64,000 nucleotides of DNA, taken from Cyanophora paradoxa (Eukaryota; Glaucocystophyceae; Cyanophorales; Cyanophoraceae). The notes beneath the pieces are model-generated. The model searched no databases and was not told the origin of the DNA. It saw nothing but the letters and a program-made list of their open reading frames with translations. Location: positions 1-64,000 of the forward strand of contig QPMI01000597.1 of the NCBI GenBank assembly GCA_004431415.1, given 5' to 3'. How positions within the stretch are numbered: the first letter of the stretch is position 1; the number at the start of each line of letters is the position of its first letter. The translations under genes and the position numbers were made by a program. Positions 1-9,734 of this stretch are shown in pieces.

Positions 1-175
1 AGAGCTTAAACAGCGCTTCAAACCGATATGCAGAACGTTGCGAGATCATAATCTGGTGATGAGATACAAGCGTTTGAAGATGCCGATAATCGATTTACCG
101 AAACTTCGGTGAAACGTGAGCGAAACTTGAACCGTGAGATCATATACCCTACTATGGTTTATTCCCCGGGTTTTC

Positions 176-259
176 ATGGCGCATTTAATGGCGCATTTAA
201 TGGCGCATTTAATGGCGCATTTTATGGCGCATTTTATGGCGCATTTTATGGCGCATTTG
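176..259. repeat. 12-bp tandem array, 7 units
   Basis: Seven consecutive 12-bp units (atggcgcattta, later atggcgcatttt) run without a break. One forward frame through the array encodes repeats of Asn/Tyr-Gly-Ala-Phe, but there is no sign of a longer gene. It lies in AT-rich DNA. Confidence 0.95.
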
Positions 260-322
260 ATGAAAAGTCCCTACTCTGTGGCATGAACCAATCAGAAGCC
301 AGCAAATTTAAAATTAATATAT

Positions 323-429
323 GAGGTATTATCTGAGATATAATCTGAGGTATTATCTGAGATATAATCTGAGGTATTATCTGAGGTATTATCTGATCGA
401 GATGTTATCTGAGATGTGATCTGTGATGT
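323..429. repeat. Second 12-bp tandem array (AT-rich, degenerate)
   Basis: Alternating 12-bp units of the form gaggtattatct and gagatataatct, about eight in all, decaying towards the right end. The period equals that of the array at 176-259 although the unit sequence differs. The reverse strand reads Ser-Asp-Asn-Thr / Ser-Asp-Tyr-Ile repeats, which is not taken as a gene. Confidence 0.9.
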
Positions 430-831
430 AAACCTGGGGAGAAGTTGAAGGGGGATACATTGAAAGTCAGTGAGCCAATCAGATTGCGTCACACATATAT
501 ACATATACATCATGACAATATACACATCGCCGTGATCGTCATAATCTCCCGAGTCACGTGGTATGTCATATATATCATATACATATACATCGTCATCATG
601 ACGTCATATATATATATCACATATACACAAATCGATATGTCATAGCTATGACCATAAATCGATTTTCTATGATATATATCGTATATACTATATTGATATA
701 GTGACGTATATACGATTAAAAAGCAATTACAATTCTATTGTTTTTATTGTCTTTTCTATCGTTGTTTCTAGTGTAAAAAATACAGTAAAAAACCGTTCAA
801 AAAATACAGTAAAAAATAAGAGGTTTTAAAT
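430..831. other. AT-rich spacer without a recognised gene
   Basis: Dense in short TA/CA alternations such as atatatatat and catatacat, and in homopolymer A/T runs near 770-820. No coding frame with recognisable content was found. Confidence 0.6.
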
Positions 832-1170
832 TGTTACTGAGGCTTACTGAGATTTTACGTTTTGTTTTGTGTGGTTACTGTGAATGGTTTGTTTTTTATT
901 TGTTACTGGCTTGTGTTTCTCACAATAAACTTGATACATTTCCCTCTCATCATTAAAGAAATCATGGACTTCCCATACTGTGTGACATCCACATTCCTTA
1001 ACATCTCTTTGGCGCTTTTCCCAAGCCATTGGTATATGTTTGTGTTTAATAACTTTTAAGCATGTTAAAAAAGCAATCAAATTTTTGTAATTCATGGGAG
1101 ACACGGCGGATAAAAAGGATATAACTTCGATTAAATATAATTAATCGAGATTATGATATAACTTCGATAA
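832..1170. repeat. AT-rich dispersed repeat, longest copy
   Basis: This copy begins with ttactgaggcttactgaga and ends with a ggagacacggcg block followed by two copies of gatataacttcgat around a short inverted segment. The same two end blocks recur at 3,046-3,208 and 3,209-3,322. Only this copy keeps about 190 bp of extra internal sequence, which is the body of the small ORF at 844-1104 (-). Confidence 0.8.
844..1104 (-). CDS. Small AT-rich ORF within the dispersed repeat; unknown function
   Basis: An 86-residue ORF with low GC content, unlike every other gene in the window. It has a Cys/His-rich middle (CGCH about residue 38, then YCEKH about residue 60) and a lysine-rich tail ending QTIHSN...KSQ. 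The last codons and the stop are also present in the two shortened repeat copies near 3,060 and 3,225, so the 3' end of this ORF is part of the repeat family. No family is recognised. It could be a fragment of a mobile-element or transferred gene, or a chance frame. The coherent AT-rich codon use and the conserved tail are the only support. Confidence 0.4.
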   Translation of the reverse strand: MSPMNYKNLIAFLTCLKVIKHKHIPMAWEKRQRDVKECGCHTVWEVHDFFNDEREMYQVYCEKHKPVTNKKQTIHSNHTKQNVKSQ

Positions 1171-3020
1171 ATAAGATTTAAGATATAACCACGGAGCACG
1201 CCGGGAGCGTAGAGTAGGGCGCGCGGGATAGCGGCGACCGGTGGGCCCCCGCAGAGACTCCGCAGCGTGTCCGAAAACCTCCCCAAGCCGCCACGCCTCC
1301 CAGGAGCAAGCGTATCGGTTCTCGCATTCCGCGCGCCAGCAGTCGCTGCCGGCCTTCAGCCCTAGTCGCAGGTAGCTCAGTGTGCGATCGAACAGCCGTC
1401 CAGCCGGCCCGCTCGCCCGATCGGGAGCGCGGCCCGATCGGGACGCGGCCTCGCGTACGCGAACTGGGCAAGGGTCGCCAACCGCGGCCACCAGGACGCT
1501 ATCCCTCGCTCTTAACTGCTCTTCATAGGCACCGATGCTCTGCGCTCCGTCGATCACGGCTCGGCTCACGCTTTCCACTCGGCAGCTTCGTGCACGCGGG
1601 CGCGCGCAGGCGTACGCGAGGGCGATCATCGACACCGGGCTTCGATACCGCCAGGAGCCGCCTGCGCTGCCCCGCGCGCTGCCCCACCGCCCGTGGCACA
1701 GCCGCCTGTCCGCACTAGCTATAGCACTTCAGCCAGATCTAGCGACCGCGGCGCCGGCCGCCGCTTAGAGACTGGAGACGTCGCTTAGGCCCTCAGCGCG
1801 CAGCCGAGTACGCCCTCATAGCTGCACGACTGCATCGATATCGTTACTTTTAAGCCATGAATACCGCTCGCCGTCCCATGTCTGCGCATGCGACGACGTG
1901 GCCTGCCCCGACGGCGCTCGGCCTGCCCTCGCGGGCGCTGTGCAAATGCCGTCCGGGCGGCCCGTCGAGCGGCCAGGAAGAGACATGGCGCCTTTTAGTT
2001 TTGCTGCACTGGCAGCGTGCCTGCGCCACCGTTTCTCGCTTTTCCGCCGGCGCCGGGCCGCCATGGCGCGCGCGCGCCTCACTCTCCGCGCCCCAGCCTC
2101 AGGTTCTTGCTCCATTGATCCACCCCCGCCCCCGCCCCGCCCCGCCCCGCCCCTGTCGCCCGGCCCTCCCTGCCAGGCGGCGACCCGGGCTCTGGTCCAC
2201 CTCCTCTCGGGCCCTGCGAATGCGGCGACCCCCCCCCCCCTCCCCGGCATGTCCGTGGCCACGGCCGCGGCCCCGCCCTCCTGACCCTCCCGATCCCCGC
2301 GCCCGCGGTGTGCGGCAGCGCGACCCGTGGCCGCGCCGGCGGCGGCCACGGGGTGGGCCTCCCACCTGACGACGGCGAACACTAGCAGAGACGGCCCTGC
2401 GCCGGCGTCCTCATTTCCTTTTTGTATTCGGGCCTTCCCCTCCCTTCCTCCGTTCCGTTCGTTCCTCAGCTAGCTATAGCGCCGCTAGCAGTACCTATTA
2501 TGTAGAGCCCCATCGAAGTTTTAGATGAGCACGTCGACTACAAACTCATGTACATAGCCGTAGGACCAGCCAGTGCTTATTTTCGGTCGATGTCCCACCT
2601 CGCCTCAACGACCACTAGTCTTTCAGACGCCGCTCTAGCATTCGGAGACGAGCACCTGGCGCCCGTTAGGGGCGTCAGCTCTACGTATACTCGCCGCGTG
2701 GCGGACTAGGCTCGCGGGGCGGCCCTGGCTGCCCTGACGCACCAGCCCTCTAGAGGGCGTCCCCATGCCCCGACGGGTCCGGTCCGGCACGCTCTTGTAT
2801 ATGCATACCTCGTAGATCTCCGACATCGCCTCAGTTCATGATCATGATCATCCGTGCAATCGGTTTTCCACATCGGCTTCTAGCACTACCACTTGTACAT
2901 ATACCTCTTCATAGTGGCCCCGCGCCCCCGCTGTCCGGGGCGGGCGCCAGTAGAGTAGCACGCCTCGGTCACGTAGATAGAGGTGTGCTTGAATAACGCA
3001 AACGACCCCGGCGGGGTCCC
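1171..3020. other. GC-rich block between repeat copies; no assigned gene
   Basis: Contains several long open frames, for example 1,141-1,635 (-) and 1,816-2,382 (-), but these are expected in such GC-rich DNA and none shows a family I recognise. Exact CTAGCTATAG palindromic motifs sit at 1,715 and 2,470. The block is bounded on both sides by copies of the same AT-rich repeat, so it could be the interior of an element or simply host DNA between insertions. Confidence 0.4.
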
Positions 3021-3045
3021 CTCCTGGAACTTCGATTAATTCGAT

Positions 3046-3208
3046 TTTTGTTACTGAGGCTTACTGAGATTTAGTGAGATTTGGAATTGGGTTACTGTGA
3101 ATGGTTTGTTTTTCTTGGGAATTGTTTTGGAGACACGGCGCATAAAAAAGATATAACTTCGATAAGATATAATTAATCGAGATTATGATATAACTTCGAT
3201 TAATTCAA
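3046..3208. repeat. AT-rich dispersed repeat, shortened copy 2
   Basis: Same end blocks as 832-1170 (ttactgaggcttactgag and ggagacacggcg followed by ataacttcgat motifs), with the ORF body missing. It is in direct tandem with the next copy, about 163 bp apart. Confidence 0.85.
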
Positions 3209-3330
3209 TTTTGGTTACTGAGGCTTACTGAGATTTACTGATATTCAAGATTGGGTTACTGGGAATGGTTTGTTTTCTGATTTGTTTTGATTTTTCGCGG
3301 GTATTTTTTTGGAGACACGGCGCAGTGCTG
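3209..3330. repeat. AT-rich dispersed repeat, truncated copy 3
   Basis: Begins with the same ttactgaggcttactgag block and breaks off just after ggagacacggcgca, where unique sequence starts. Together with copy 2 it forms a short direct tandem. Confidence 0.8.
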
Positions 3331-3550
3331 AGCTTCCACGTGCACGCAGAACAACGGCTGCAGCTGCGCTACGAGGCTATACAGTATGTGTACATGTGTG
3401 TACAGCCGTAACCTGCTATCCTTGCCCATTCAGAGCCTGGTTCATACTATGAGACTATGGCAGACTAGACTAGTTTTGATTTACACTAATAACACGCAGT
3501 AGCCTCGCCCCCCTCCCCTACCGTCGTACCCCCTTTCCATCTGCTCTGTG

Positions 3551-4156
3551 CTATTCTGGACCTGTGCTGTTCGAAGCTTCGTGTGCCGAACTTTGCCCGT
3601 CGCGCCCCTCGGCGAGGGCGTCGTCCTGCACCAGCGGCTGCTGCTGCTGCTGCTGCGGGGCCCCGCGGACGCCTCCGCCGCCACCCGCGCCCGCGTCGCT
3701 TCCGCGAGCCGGCGACCTTCCCCTCCCAGGTCGCGGGCCGCCGGCGGCGTCGGGGAAAGGCCTGCGGGGCGGGCTGGGCGGGGGCGGCGGGGCGGGGCGG
3801 GCTCGGGGAGGCCGAGGGCGCGGCGGCCTGGAGGGGCCCGAGGTCGGCGACGAGGGCGGGGTCGGCCCCCGCGGCGAGGAGGCCCTCCACCGCCGCCCCT
3901 CCTCGAACGCCAGCACCTCCTCCTCCGTCGCCGCCCCCGCCGCCCGCCACAGCGCCGTCTCCACCGCGCGCCGCCACCGCTCCCGCGCGGCGCAGTGGCG
4001 CTGGAAGGAGGGCGGCCCCTCGAAGCGCGCCAGCTCCTGCTGCCGCCTCCGGTTCCGCTCCGGCACCGCCATCGCCACCGCCACCGGCACCGGCACCGGC
4101 GACGGCAGCTCCGGCGGCGGGGGCGGGGCCTCGGCCTCGTCCTCGGCCTCGGGCGG

Positions 4157-4191
<35 letters not shown>

Positions 4192-5796
4192 GGGCCTCCT
4201 GGGCGCGCGCGAGGCGGCGCAGCTGGGTGGGGCGTCGGGGGCGGGGGGGCGGGGGGCGCGGGGGGGGTGGCGGCGGGGGGCGCGCCTCGGCGAAGTCGAG
4301 GATGGCGTCCAGGTGGGGCACCACCGTGCCCCCCTCCACGCTCTCCGCCCACGGCAGGCCCTCCTTCCCCACCCGCGCCACCGCCTGCCCCACGCACCGC
4401 CCCTCAGCCTTCGCTGCCGGCGGGCAGGAGCGGGCGGGGGCGGGGCGCCTGTCGCAGCTCGTAGTAGCGGTCGCCGACGGCGCGCGGGGAGATGCCGCCC
4501 AGCGCGACGCAGACCTGCCGACCCGGCTCGCTCTCCGCTCTTCGCGGGGCGGGGCGCAGGGGAGCGGGGCGGTGCGGGGCGCCTTGGCGATGATCTGCTT
4601 GCGTTGAGGGACGGTAAGGGTCAGGCGGGGACCCTCCGGGGCGGCGGAGGCGGCGCTCCCCGCCTCGCGCCACTCCTCCTCGTCCGTCTCCGCCGCCTGG
4701 CCCGCCTCCCCCGCCCCCGTCGCCGCCTCGGCCCCGCCTCCGCCGCCAGGACGCGCCCCGCCGCCCGCGGGTTGTTCTCCAGCGCCAGCGCGATGGCCGC
4801 CCCGCAGACGAGCTGCGGCCGCCGCCCGTCCTGCACCCACATCTCCTGTGCGCCCGTTAGCGACGGGAGGCGGGCGGGGAGGCGCGCCGGGGGCACAATC
4901 GCGTGCCTTCGCAATCTCGAGGATGCGTATCGTCTGCTGCAGGACCCTGCTTCTCCTCCCTGCCGTGGCGGCGGCGCCTCAGAGAGGGGCGCGGGGTGCG
5001 AGCGGGGCGGGGCCGGAGACCCAGGACGAGGCCCAAGTTCGAGCACGTGCGCTCGACGTAGACCACGGGCTCGTGGGCCGGCACCACGAGTTTGAACTCC
5101 TGCTGCACCGCCCCGCACATGCGGAACAAGGAGAAGACCAGCATGCCGGCCGCGTCCTGTGCCGCCGGCGGCAGGTGAGCGGGCACGCGCGCAGCGACGG
5201 CGGGCGACGCACGGCGACGTCCATGCAGGAGACGGGCGTCTCGTTCTGCGGCATACGATGTACGTGCTGGCGGCGGCCATGTAGTTGACCAGGCGCCGCC
5301 TCGACCAGCTGTCGCCGCAGTGAGCGCAGGAGCGCAGGCCGTTGCGAAGAAAACGTAAGCGCAAGAACACCTGGAGTCTATGATGCGCCGCATCAGGCTG
5401 CACGCCTCCCTTTGATGCGCCGCGAGACCCCAAGGATCGACCCTAGCTGATCTACGCGCTTTAAAGCGGCTTTCTGCGAAAGATAAGACACAGGTATCTA
5501 GTGGCAGGACGTAGAGAGCGCACCACACGCCAAGCCTGGCGCTCACACTCCGAGTGAACCCCCGGCCCGCTGAGCCGGGCACCGCGTAGGCCGCCGTTCA
5601 CGTCGTTGTTCCGCACGACGGTGCCGACGCGGTTGAACTTGTCGTCAGGGCCGTTCGCTCTTTCCTTCTTGGTGAACTCGAGGCTGGCGTGCAGGACGCC
5701 CTCCTCCACGACGAGGCCGCAGCTCGAACACACACGTTCGTTCGCCTCCTGCACAATCTCGTCGTTGCAATCTGGACATCGGTCGACCCGGGCCAT
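3551..5796 (-). CDS. BRF1: TFIIIB subunit BRF1 (TFIIB-related factor)
   Basis: Subunit of TFIIIB, which recruits RNA polymerase III to tRNA and 5S genes in the nucleus. The first exon encodes a TFIIB-type zinc ribbon (CPDC near residue 8, CSSCG near residue 22). Later exons give a cyclin-fold piece (YMAAASTYIVCR at about 5,250-5,285), a piece with VVYVERTCSNLGLVL (about 5,030-5,080) and the second cyclin repeat signature DGRRPQLVCGAA (about 4,800-4,840). The C-terminal third is Ala/Pro/Glu-rich and holds FQRHCAARERW. An intron at about 4,850-4,906 appears to start with GC. Near 5,250 the reading frame shifts by one base without a splice signal. The stop could be at 3,551 or 3,486, depending on the frame used in the low-complexity tail. 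The zinc ribbon and cyclin motifs make the family secure. Confidence 0.88.
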
Positions 5797-5871
5797 CTCA
5801 AGCTAAGGCGCCAAGCTGTACCCTCCTCGCGCCAGCCTCAGGCAGCCTGACGCTTCCCGCAGTCGGTGGAG

Positions 5872-6585
5872 ATGAGCGCAATCGACCCTTCTCTGTCGGA
5901 GGCGGACGGGGCTCTTCACTTTGGGACCTGCCACAACGCGCGCCCGAAGAGACCGATTCAGTGCTTCGGGTGTGAGCGTTTTGGACACACTTCAAGAGAG
6001 TGCTCAGGAGCGAAGCGCTCGGCGAGGCGCCACCCCCCTCCCGCGGCCTCACGGCCGCTGGAGACGGAGGTGGGCTCCCGAGCGATAGTGCAGACGGCGC
6101 CGGCGCCGAGCCCGGCGTTGGGGCGGTGGAGACGACCCCTGCGGTGGCGGCGGCGGCGGCGGCGGCGGCGCGGCGGCGGCGGCGGCGGCGACGCCGCCAG
6201 TGGCGACGGCGGTGGCGGTGACGGCGGCGATGCCGCCGGCAGCGGTGGCGACGACGGGCCGGCTGGTCCGGGGACGGCGTCAAAGGCGGCGAAGGCGTCG
6301 CCGGCACGGCACAAGACCACGGCCAACAAGCCGAAGGGGACTCGGGCCAGGGAATCCGGGCCCTCCGAGGACGGCTCCCCTTCGGCCGCCCTCACGAAGC
6401 GGCGAGCGATTACAGAGGAGGCGGATGAAATGGCGCTGGCGATGGAGGAGGCGGGCCTCTCCCCGGAAGAGAGGGCCCAAATGTTTCTTGCGGCCCTCCA
6501 GGCGGAGGAGACCCCGTCCCCGCCCGCCCCAACCGTTACAGAACCCTTTCTTTTGCCAGGATTGAGAGCAGGATTCTTTAGATGA
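5872..6585 (+). CDS. Retroelement gag/ORF1-like zinc-knuckle fragment
   Basis: The ORF carries a CCHC knuckle (CFGCERFGHTSREC, spacing CX2CX4HX4C) about 30 residues in, preceded by RPKRPIQ. This 'P-I-Q-C-F-x-C-x-x-F-G-H' context is typical of ORF1/gag proteins of non-LTR retrotransposons. The middle is Arg/Gly/Ala-rich low complexity and the tail has a short acidic helix (EEADEMALAMEEAGLSPEE). No reverse transcriptase follows. The ORF starts only 75 bp from the BRF1 start codon on the opposite strand, so it may be a 5'-truncated insertion or a domesticated zinc-knuckle protein. Its start codon is uncertain. Confidence 0.5.
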   Translation: MSAIDPSLSEADGALHFGTCHNARPKRPIQCFGCERFGHTSRECSGAKRSARRHPPPAASRPLETEVGSRAIVQTAPAPSPALGRWRRPLRWRRRRRRRRGGGGGGDAASGDGGGGDGGDAAGSGGDDGPAGPGTASKAAKASPARHKTTANKPKGTRARESGPSEDGSPSAALTKRRAITEEADEMALAMEEAGLSPEERAQMFLAALQAEETPSPPAPTVTEPFLLPGLRAGFFR

Positions 6586-7196
6586 GTCGGTATAGTTCTT
6601 CCTTTCTGATTGACCTTCATCTCTTCAGAGGTTTTTGCACCTACAGCTAGCCACTGTAGGTTCTGTGCCACCGCGCTTCACAGGCTTTTCCTCTGTTCGT
6701 ACACGGGTCGATCAGCTCTTTGGCCGTCTCTTGGCTAGTCGGATGCTTCTGGTATACGTAGTCACTGAGCTCTGGGCTTTACTCAGTTCCTCGGTTTCAG
6801 TCCCTCCTCGTCTACTGTACGTCATGGCGGTAGATGGCGCCACCTACGTGTCTTCATGCCGTAGGTGTCTCGACCAGCGAGATTTAGCGCTGAGAGGATA
6901 GACTTTAAACCTGTTAGGTGTACATAGGTGGTGTACCCCTAATAGGAGCACACACACACCTGAACAGCTTCAAGGGCAGCTAGCTAGCTATAGCTACAGC
7001 TGCAGTTCATGGCGTGCAAGCCGGCACGTTTAGGCTGTTGAGCCTGCGTACGCGTGCGCTAAACCGATTCCGCTGTGGAGGCTATTCAAACTCGCTAGCG
7101 CTACGACACTACGTATACCGATTTGAGTCTATCTAGACTAATCTAGACAGACTCAGGTCTAATCTAGACTACTAAGGTCATGCGGCAGTAGGCGCG
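6586..7196. other. Spacer without a recognised gene
   Basis: Moderate GC content. Contains a CTAGCTATAG motif at 6,985 and a cluster of tctaga-type palindromes at about 7,125-7,175. An 88-residue frame at 6,635-6,901 (+) shows nothing recognisable. Confidence 0.5.
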
Positions 7197-8176
7197 CTAC
7201 GTCCGCGCGCCTCCCAAGCCTATAGCTAGGCCTGCGGCCGCGGCCGCGGCCGCTGCCGACGCCGGCGCCGGCGCGGCGGCTCGTGCGGTCGCAGCCCCCG
7301 CGGCGTGCCTCGCGTCATTGTCCCGCACGGTCGCCGGCGGCGTGACGCTCGAGAACTCCATGTCCATCCGCTGGGCCGCCCTGAGGCTCGCCGGGGGCGT
7401 ACGCGTGGGGATCCACATGGGAGGCGTGAGGTCGTAAAGCCCTGCGCCGCCCGGGCGCAGGTGTGAAGGGCGTCGAAGCGGAGACTTTGGCAGTAGAAGC
7501 GGAGACTTTGACAGTATCTTACTACTAATGCGTACCGGCGCATTGCTCTTTTGTCAAGGGCTTGGGCTTCTCACTGCAAAAGAAGAGCCGACTGACGCCC
7601 GGGCAAGGTGAGCTTCAAGAAGGGCAGGAGGGAGCATTCGCGGCGGACCTCAGCGTGCTGTCACCAGCCGCCATTTTACACTCCATCCACGCGAGAATGC
7701 GCCGGGTCCACGTGCCGTCCAACTCCTTCCGAGGCGAGGCCGGCGGCCACTCCTCTGCTGTAAGGTCTCGGTGGGGGGAAGGTTGTACGTCACCGTCTCC
7801 GCCGCGGCCGCTGCTCGTACTACTGCTACTGCTGGTACCGCTGCTGCCAGCACCCGCCCCTCGAACCCGCTCCTTGTCGGTGATCTGAAAGCGTCTTCAG
7901 CTCTGCATGACGCGAAGGTCGCGGCGGGCGCACAGGCGCTGCTGGCGTGGCACCGGTCTGGCTGCATGCAGCTGACGGGCCGGCGGTACTTGTTGTTAAC
8001 GTTGTAGGCGGCGGTGCGGGCGGCGAGCGCCTGCCTGCGAGCGCTTCTGGTTCAATTGTGAGGCCGAAGGACAGAGCGTGCAAGCACGGACTCGTGGCTT
8101 CTCGTTGCGCGAGCTCAGCGAGCTCGTCAGCGGTCGGAGGAGTGAAGAATTGCGCGACGTTAGAGGCTGACAGCAC
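7197..8176 (-). CDS. Unrecognised multi-exon protein
   Basis: I do not recognise the family. The start at 8,176 begins MLSASNVAQFFTPPTADEL and continues with a charged helix. A second exon-like stretch at about 7,660-7,890 reads FQITDKERV, a Ser/Gly-rich linker, then GTWTRRILAWMECKMAAG. The last exon (about 7,197-7,439, entered after an ag acceptor) reads LYDLTPPMWIPTRTPP and ends in an Ala-rich tail. These blocks have balanced, non-repetitive composition unlike the surrounding shadow frames, which is the reason for calling a gene. Exon borders are not certain and a shorter gene is possible. The upstream tail around 7,470-7,520 contains a doubled gaagcggagactttg. Confidence 0.4.
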
Positions 8177-8613
8177 CTGCTCACGTAAACGTCGAGCGTC
8201 GCTGCGCTCGCTACGCTGTCAGCGCGGCACCTTGCGGATCTTGCGCGGTCCGCTGTTCAACCCCAGTTCCTGGAAGCTGCCTCCCCCCGGCCGCGGCTTC
8301 GGCGGGCGGGGCAAGTGCGAGTCTGCGCTTGCCATGTTGCTACACACTTCACGGCCTACCAGTATACGTTCGTTCCTGGGAGCCGAGGTGAGGCTGATAG
8401 GCACGGCTTGAAGGCTAGCCAGGAGGCTCTACATGGGGCTACCGTGATAAACAAACCGGCCGTTCCAGCAGCTCGCCGTTCCAGCAGCAGGGGGGGGGTA
8501 CTGTGTCCAACTCGTCCAACTTTCCTCCAACTTTCGTCCAGCTTTCGAATTTGTCTAAAACTTTCGTCCAAACTTTAAACCACACGCGTCTGACCCCCTG
8601 TCTGCCCACGGAG

Positions 8614-9596
8614 ATGGCTTTCCGCGCGAAACCCAGCATCTTGAATCGGCCCTTGAAGAACCCCGCGCCCAACACGCAGCTGCATGCATCAATCGATGTG
8701 CAAGCCGATCAGGAGAAAGCAAGGCTGGAGGCGCTCGCGCAGAAGAAGAAGGTATTGAAAGCCGTGTCTTTTGAAGACGACTGCTAACTACTGCGCCCTC
8801 TTCACAACAAAGGCGATGCAAGACGAGGCCTTGAAACGCATGTTTGGTAGCTGCTTCAGCACGCGTCCAACTAGTTGCTCGTCGCTGAACCGTGTCCCGC
8901 ATCCAGGCACGCCAGAGGAGAAGGCGGAGATCGCACGCCGGGAGGCACAGGAACACGAACGACACCTGCAGGTCCGTCCTCCCTCGGTCCTTCGGGCATC
9001 TTGATCATGGGCTGTCGGATCGTACGCGCACGCGTAGCGCTAAGTATTTTGCTGCAGATTAGGCATAGCTTGCAAGCCCAGGCCCAAGCCCAGGAGGCCA
9101 ACGTCTCGGTGCGCTGGAGGCCCCCGCAGGCTTCGCTTCGATGCTGCCGTCGTGCATTAGGACAGGAAACGGGCTGGCTGACGCCAACTGTCGGCGCAGG
9201 CTGCCATGATCTCCGCAGTCCAAGTACTTATACTGCGCGCCTCGCGCCTCGCGTCGCTTGCTGACACTGCTGTTCGCAGGCTAACCTGGACGCGGACAAG
9301 GAGAGGGAAGAGGCACGGAAACAGTATGCGCGGCAGGTGAGGAGCACAAGCGCTCGCGCGCCGACCGCAGCCTGCGGGACGCGATACGCGGCTCACCGGG
9401 GGTCATTGGCCGCCAGGTCCTGGAGGAGAACAAGCGGCTGATCGAGCTTCGCAACAAGTCTCGTGCGGAGCAGTACCGCAGCGAACTGGAAAAAGACCGC
9501 GCCGACGCTGCGCGCCCCGAGGTGAGCAGACCTTCGCTCCCCCTTCCACGCCCGCCCAACGGTTCCGCGCAGCCCTGGAATAGGAGCCTGGTATAG
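8614..9596 (+). CDS. Small charged-helix protein, candidate ciliary component
   Basis: Six exons join cleanly: 8,614-8,751, 8,813-8,846, 8,907-8,971, 9,280-9,336, 9,417-9,521 and 9,573-9,596. Introns begin with gt and end with ag, and the frame holds throughout, giving 140 residues. The N-terminus is extended and basic (MAFRAKPSILNRPLKNPAP). The rest is one long highly charged helix rich in Glu, Lys, Arg and Gln (for example TPEEKAEIARREAQE, then VLEENKRLIELRNK), ending PWNRSLV. No enzyme motif or membrane segment is present. The size, the proline/asparagine-rich N-terminus and the single helix resemble small axonemal microtubule-associated proteins, but that is inference from style only. It is tail to tail with the phosphodiesterase, with about 138 bp between stops. 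Confidence 0.65.
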
Positions 9597-9734
9597 TACG
9601 AATGACGCGACCTGGTATAGTGCGTGCAGCAGCGCGCTTGTATTCAACCGCAGTGTAAAGCACCAAAACATATTTACAAAGAGGGCGCCGTGGCGCGAGG
9701 GCGCCGTGGCGCGGAGGCGCCCGTCCGGATCCAT

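Noticed and set aside
1106-1170. ataacttcgat motifs resembling a loxP half-site
   Set aside because: The matching stretch is short, the spacer and second arm do not match, and the motif is explained as part of the AT-rich repeat family.
2097-2380. Gly/Arg- and Pro-rich frames around 2,100-2,380
   Set aside because: Simple GC-rich composition on both strands, with no motif or splice pattern.
3548-5095. Long plus-strand Arg/Ala/Gly-rich frame opposite BRF1
   Set aside because: Composition is that expected on the reverse of GC-rich coding DNA. The minus strand has clear BRF1 motifs.
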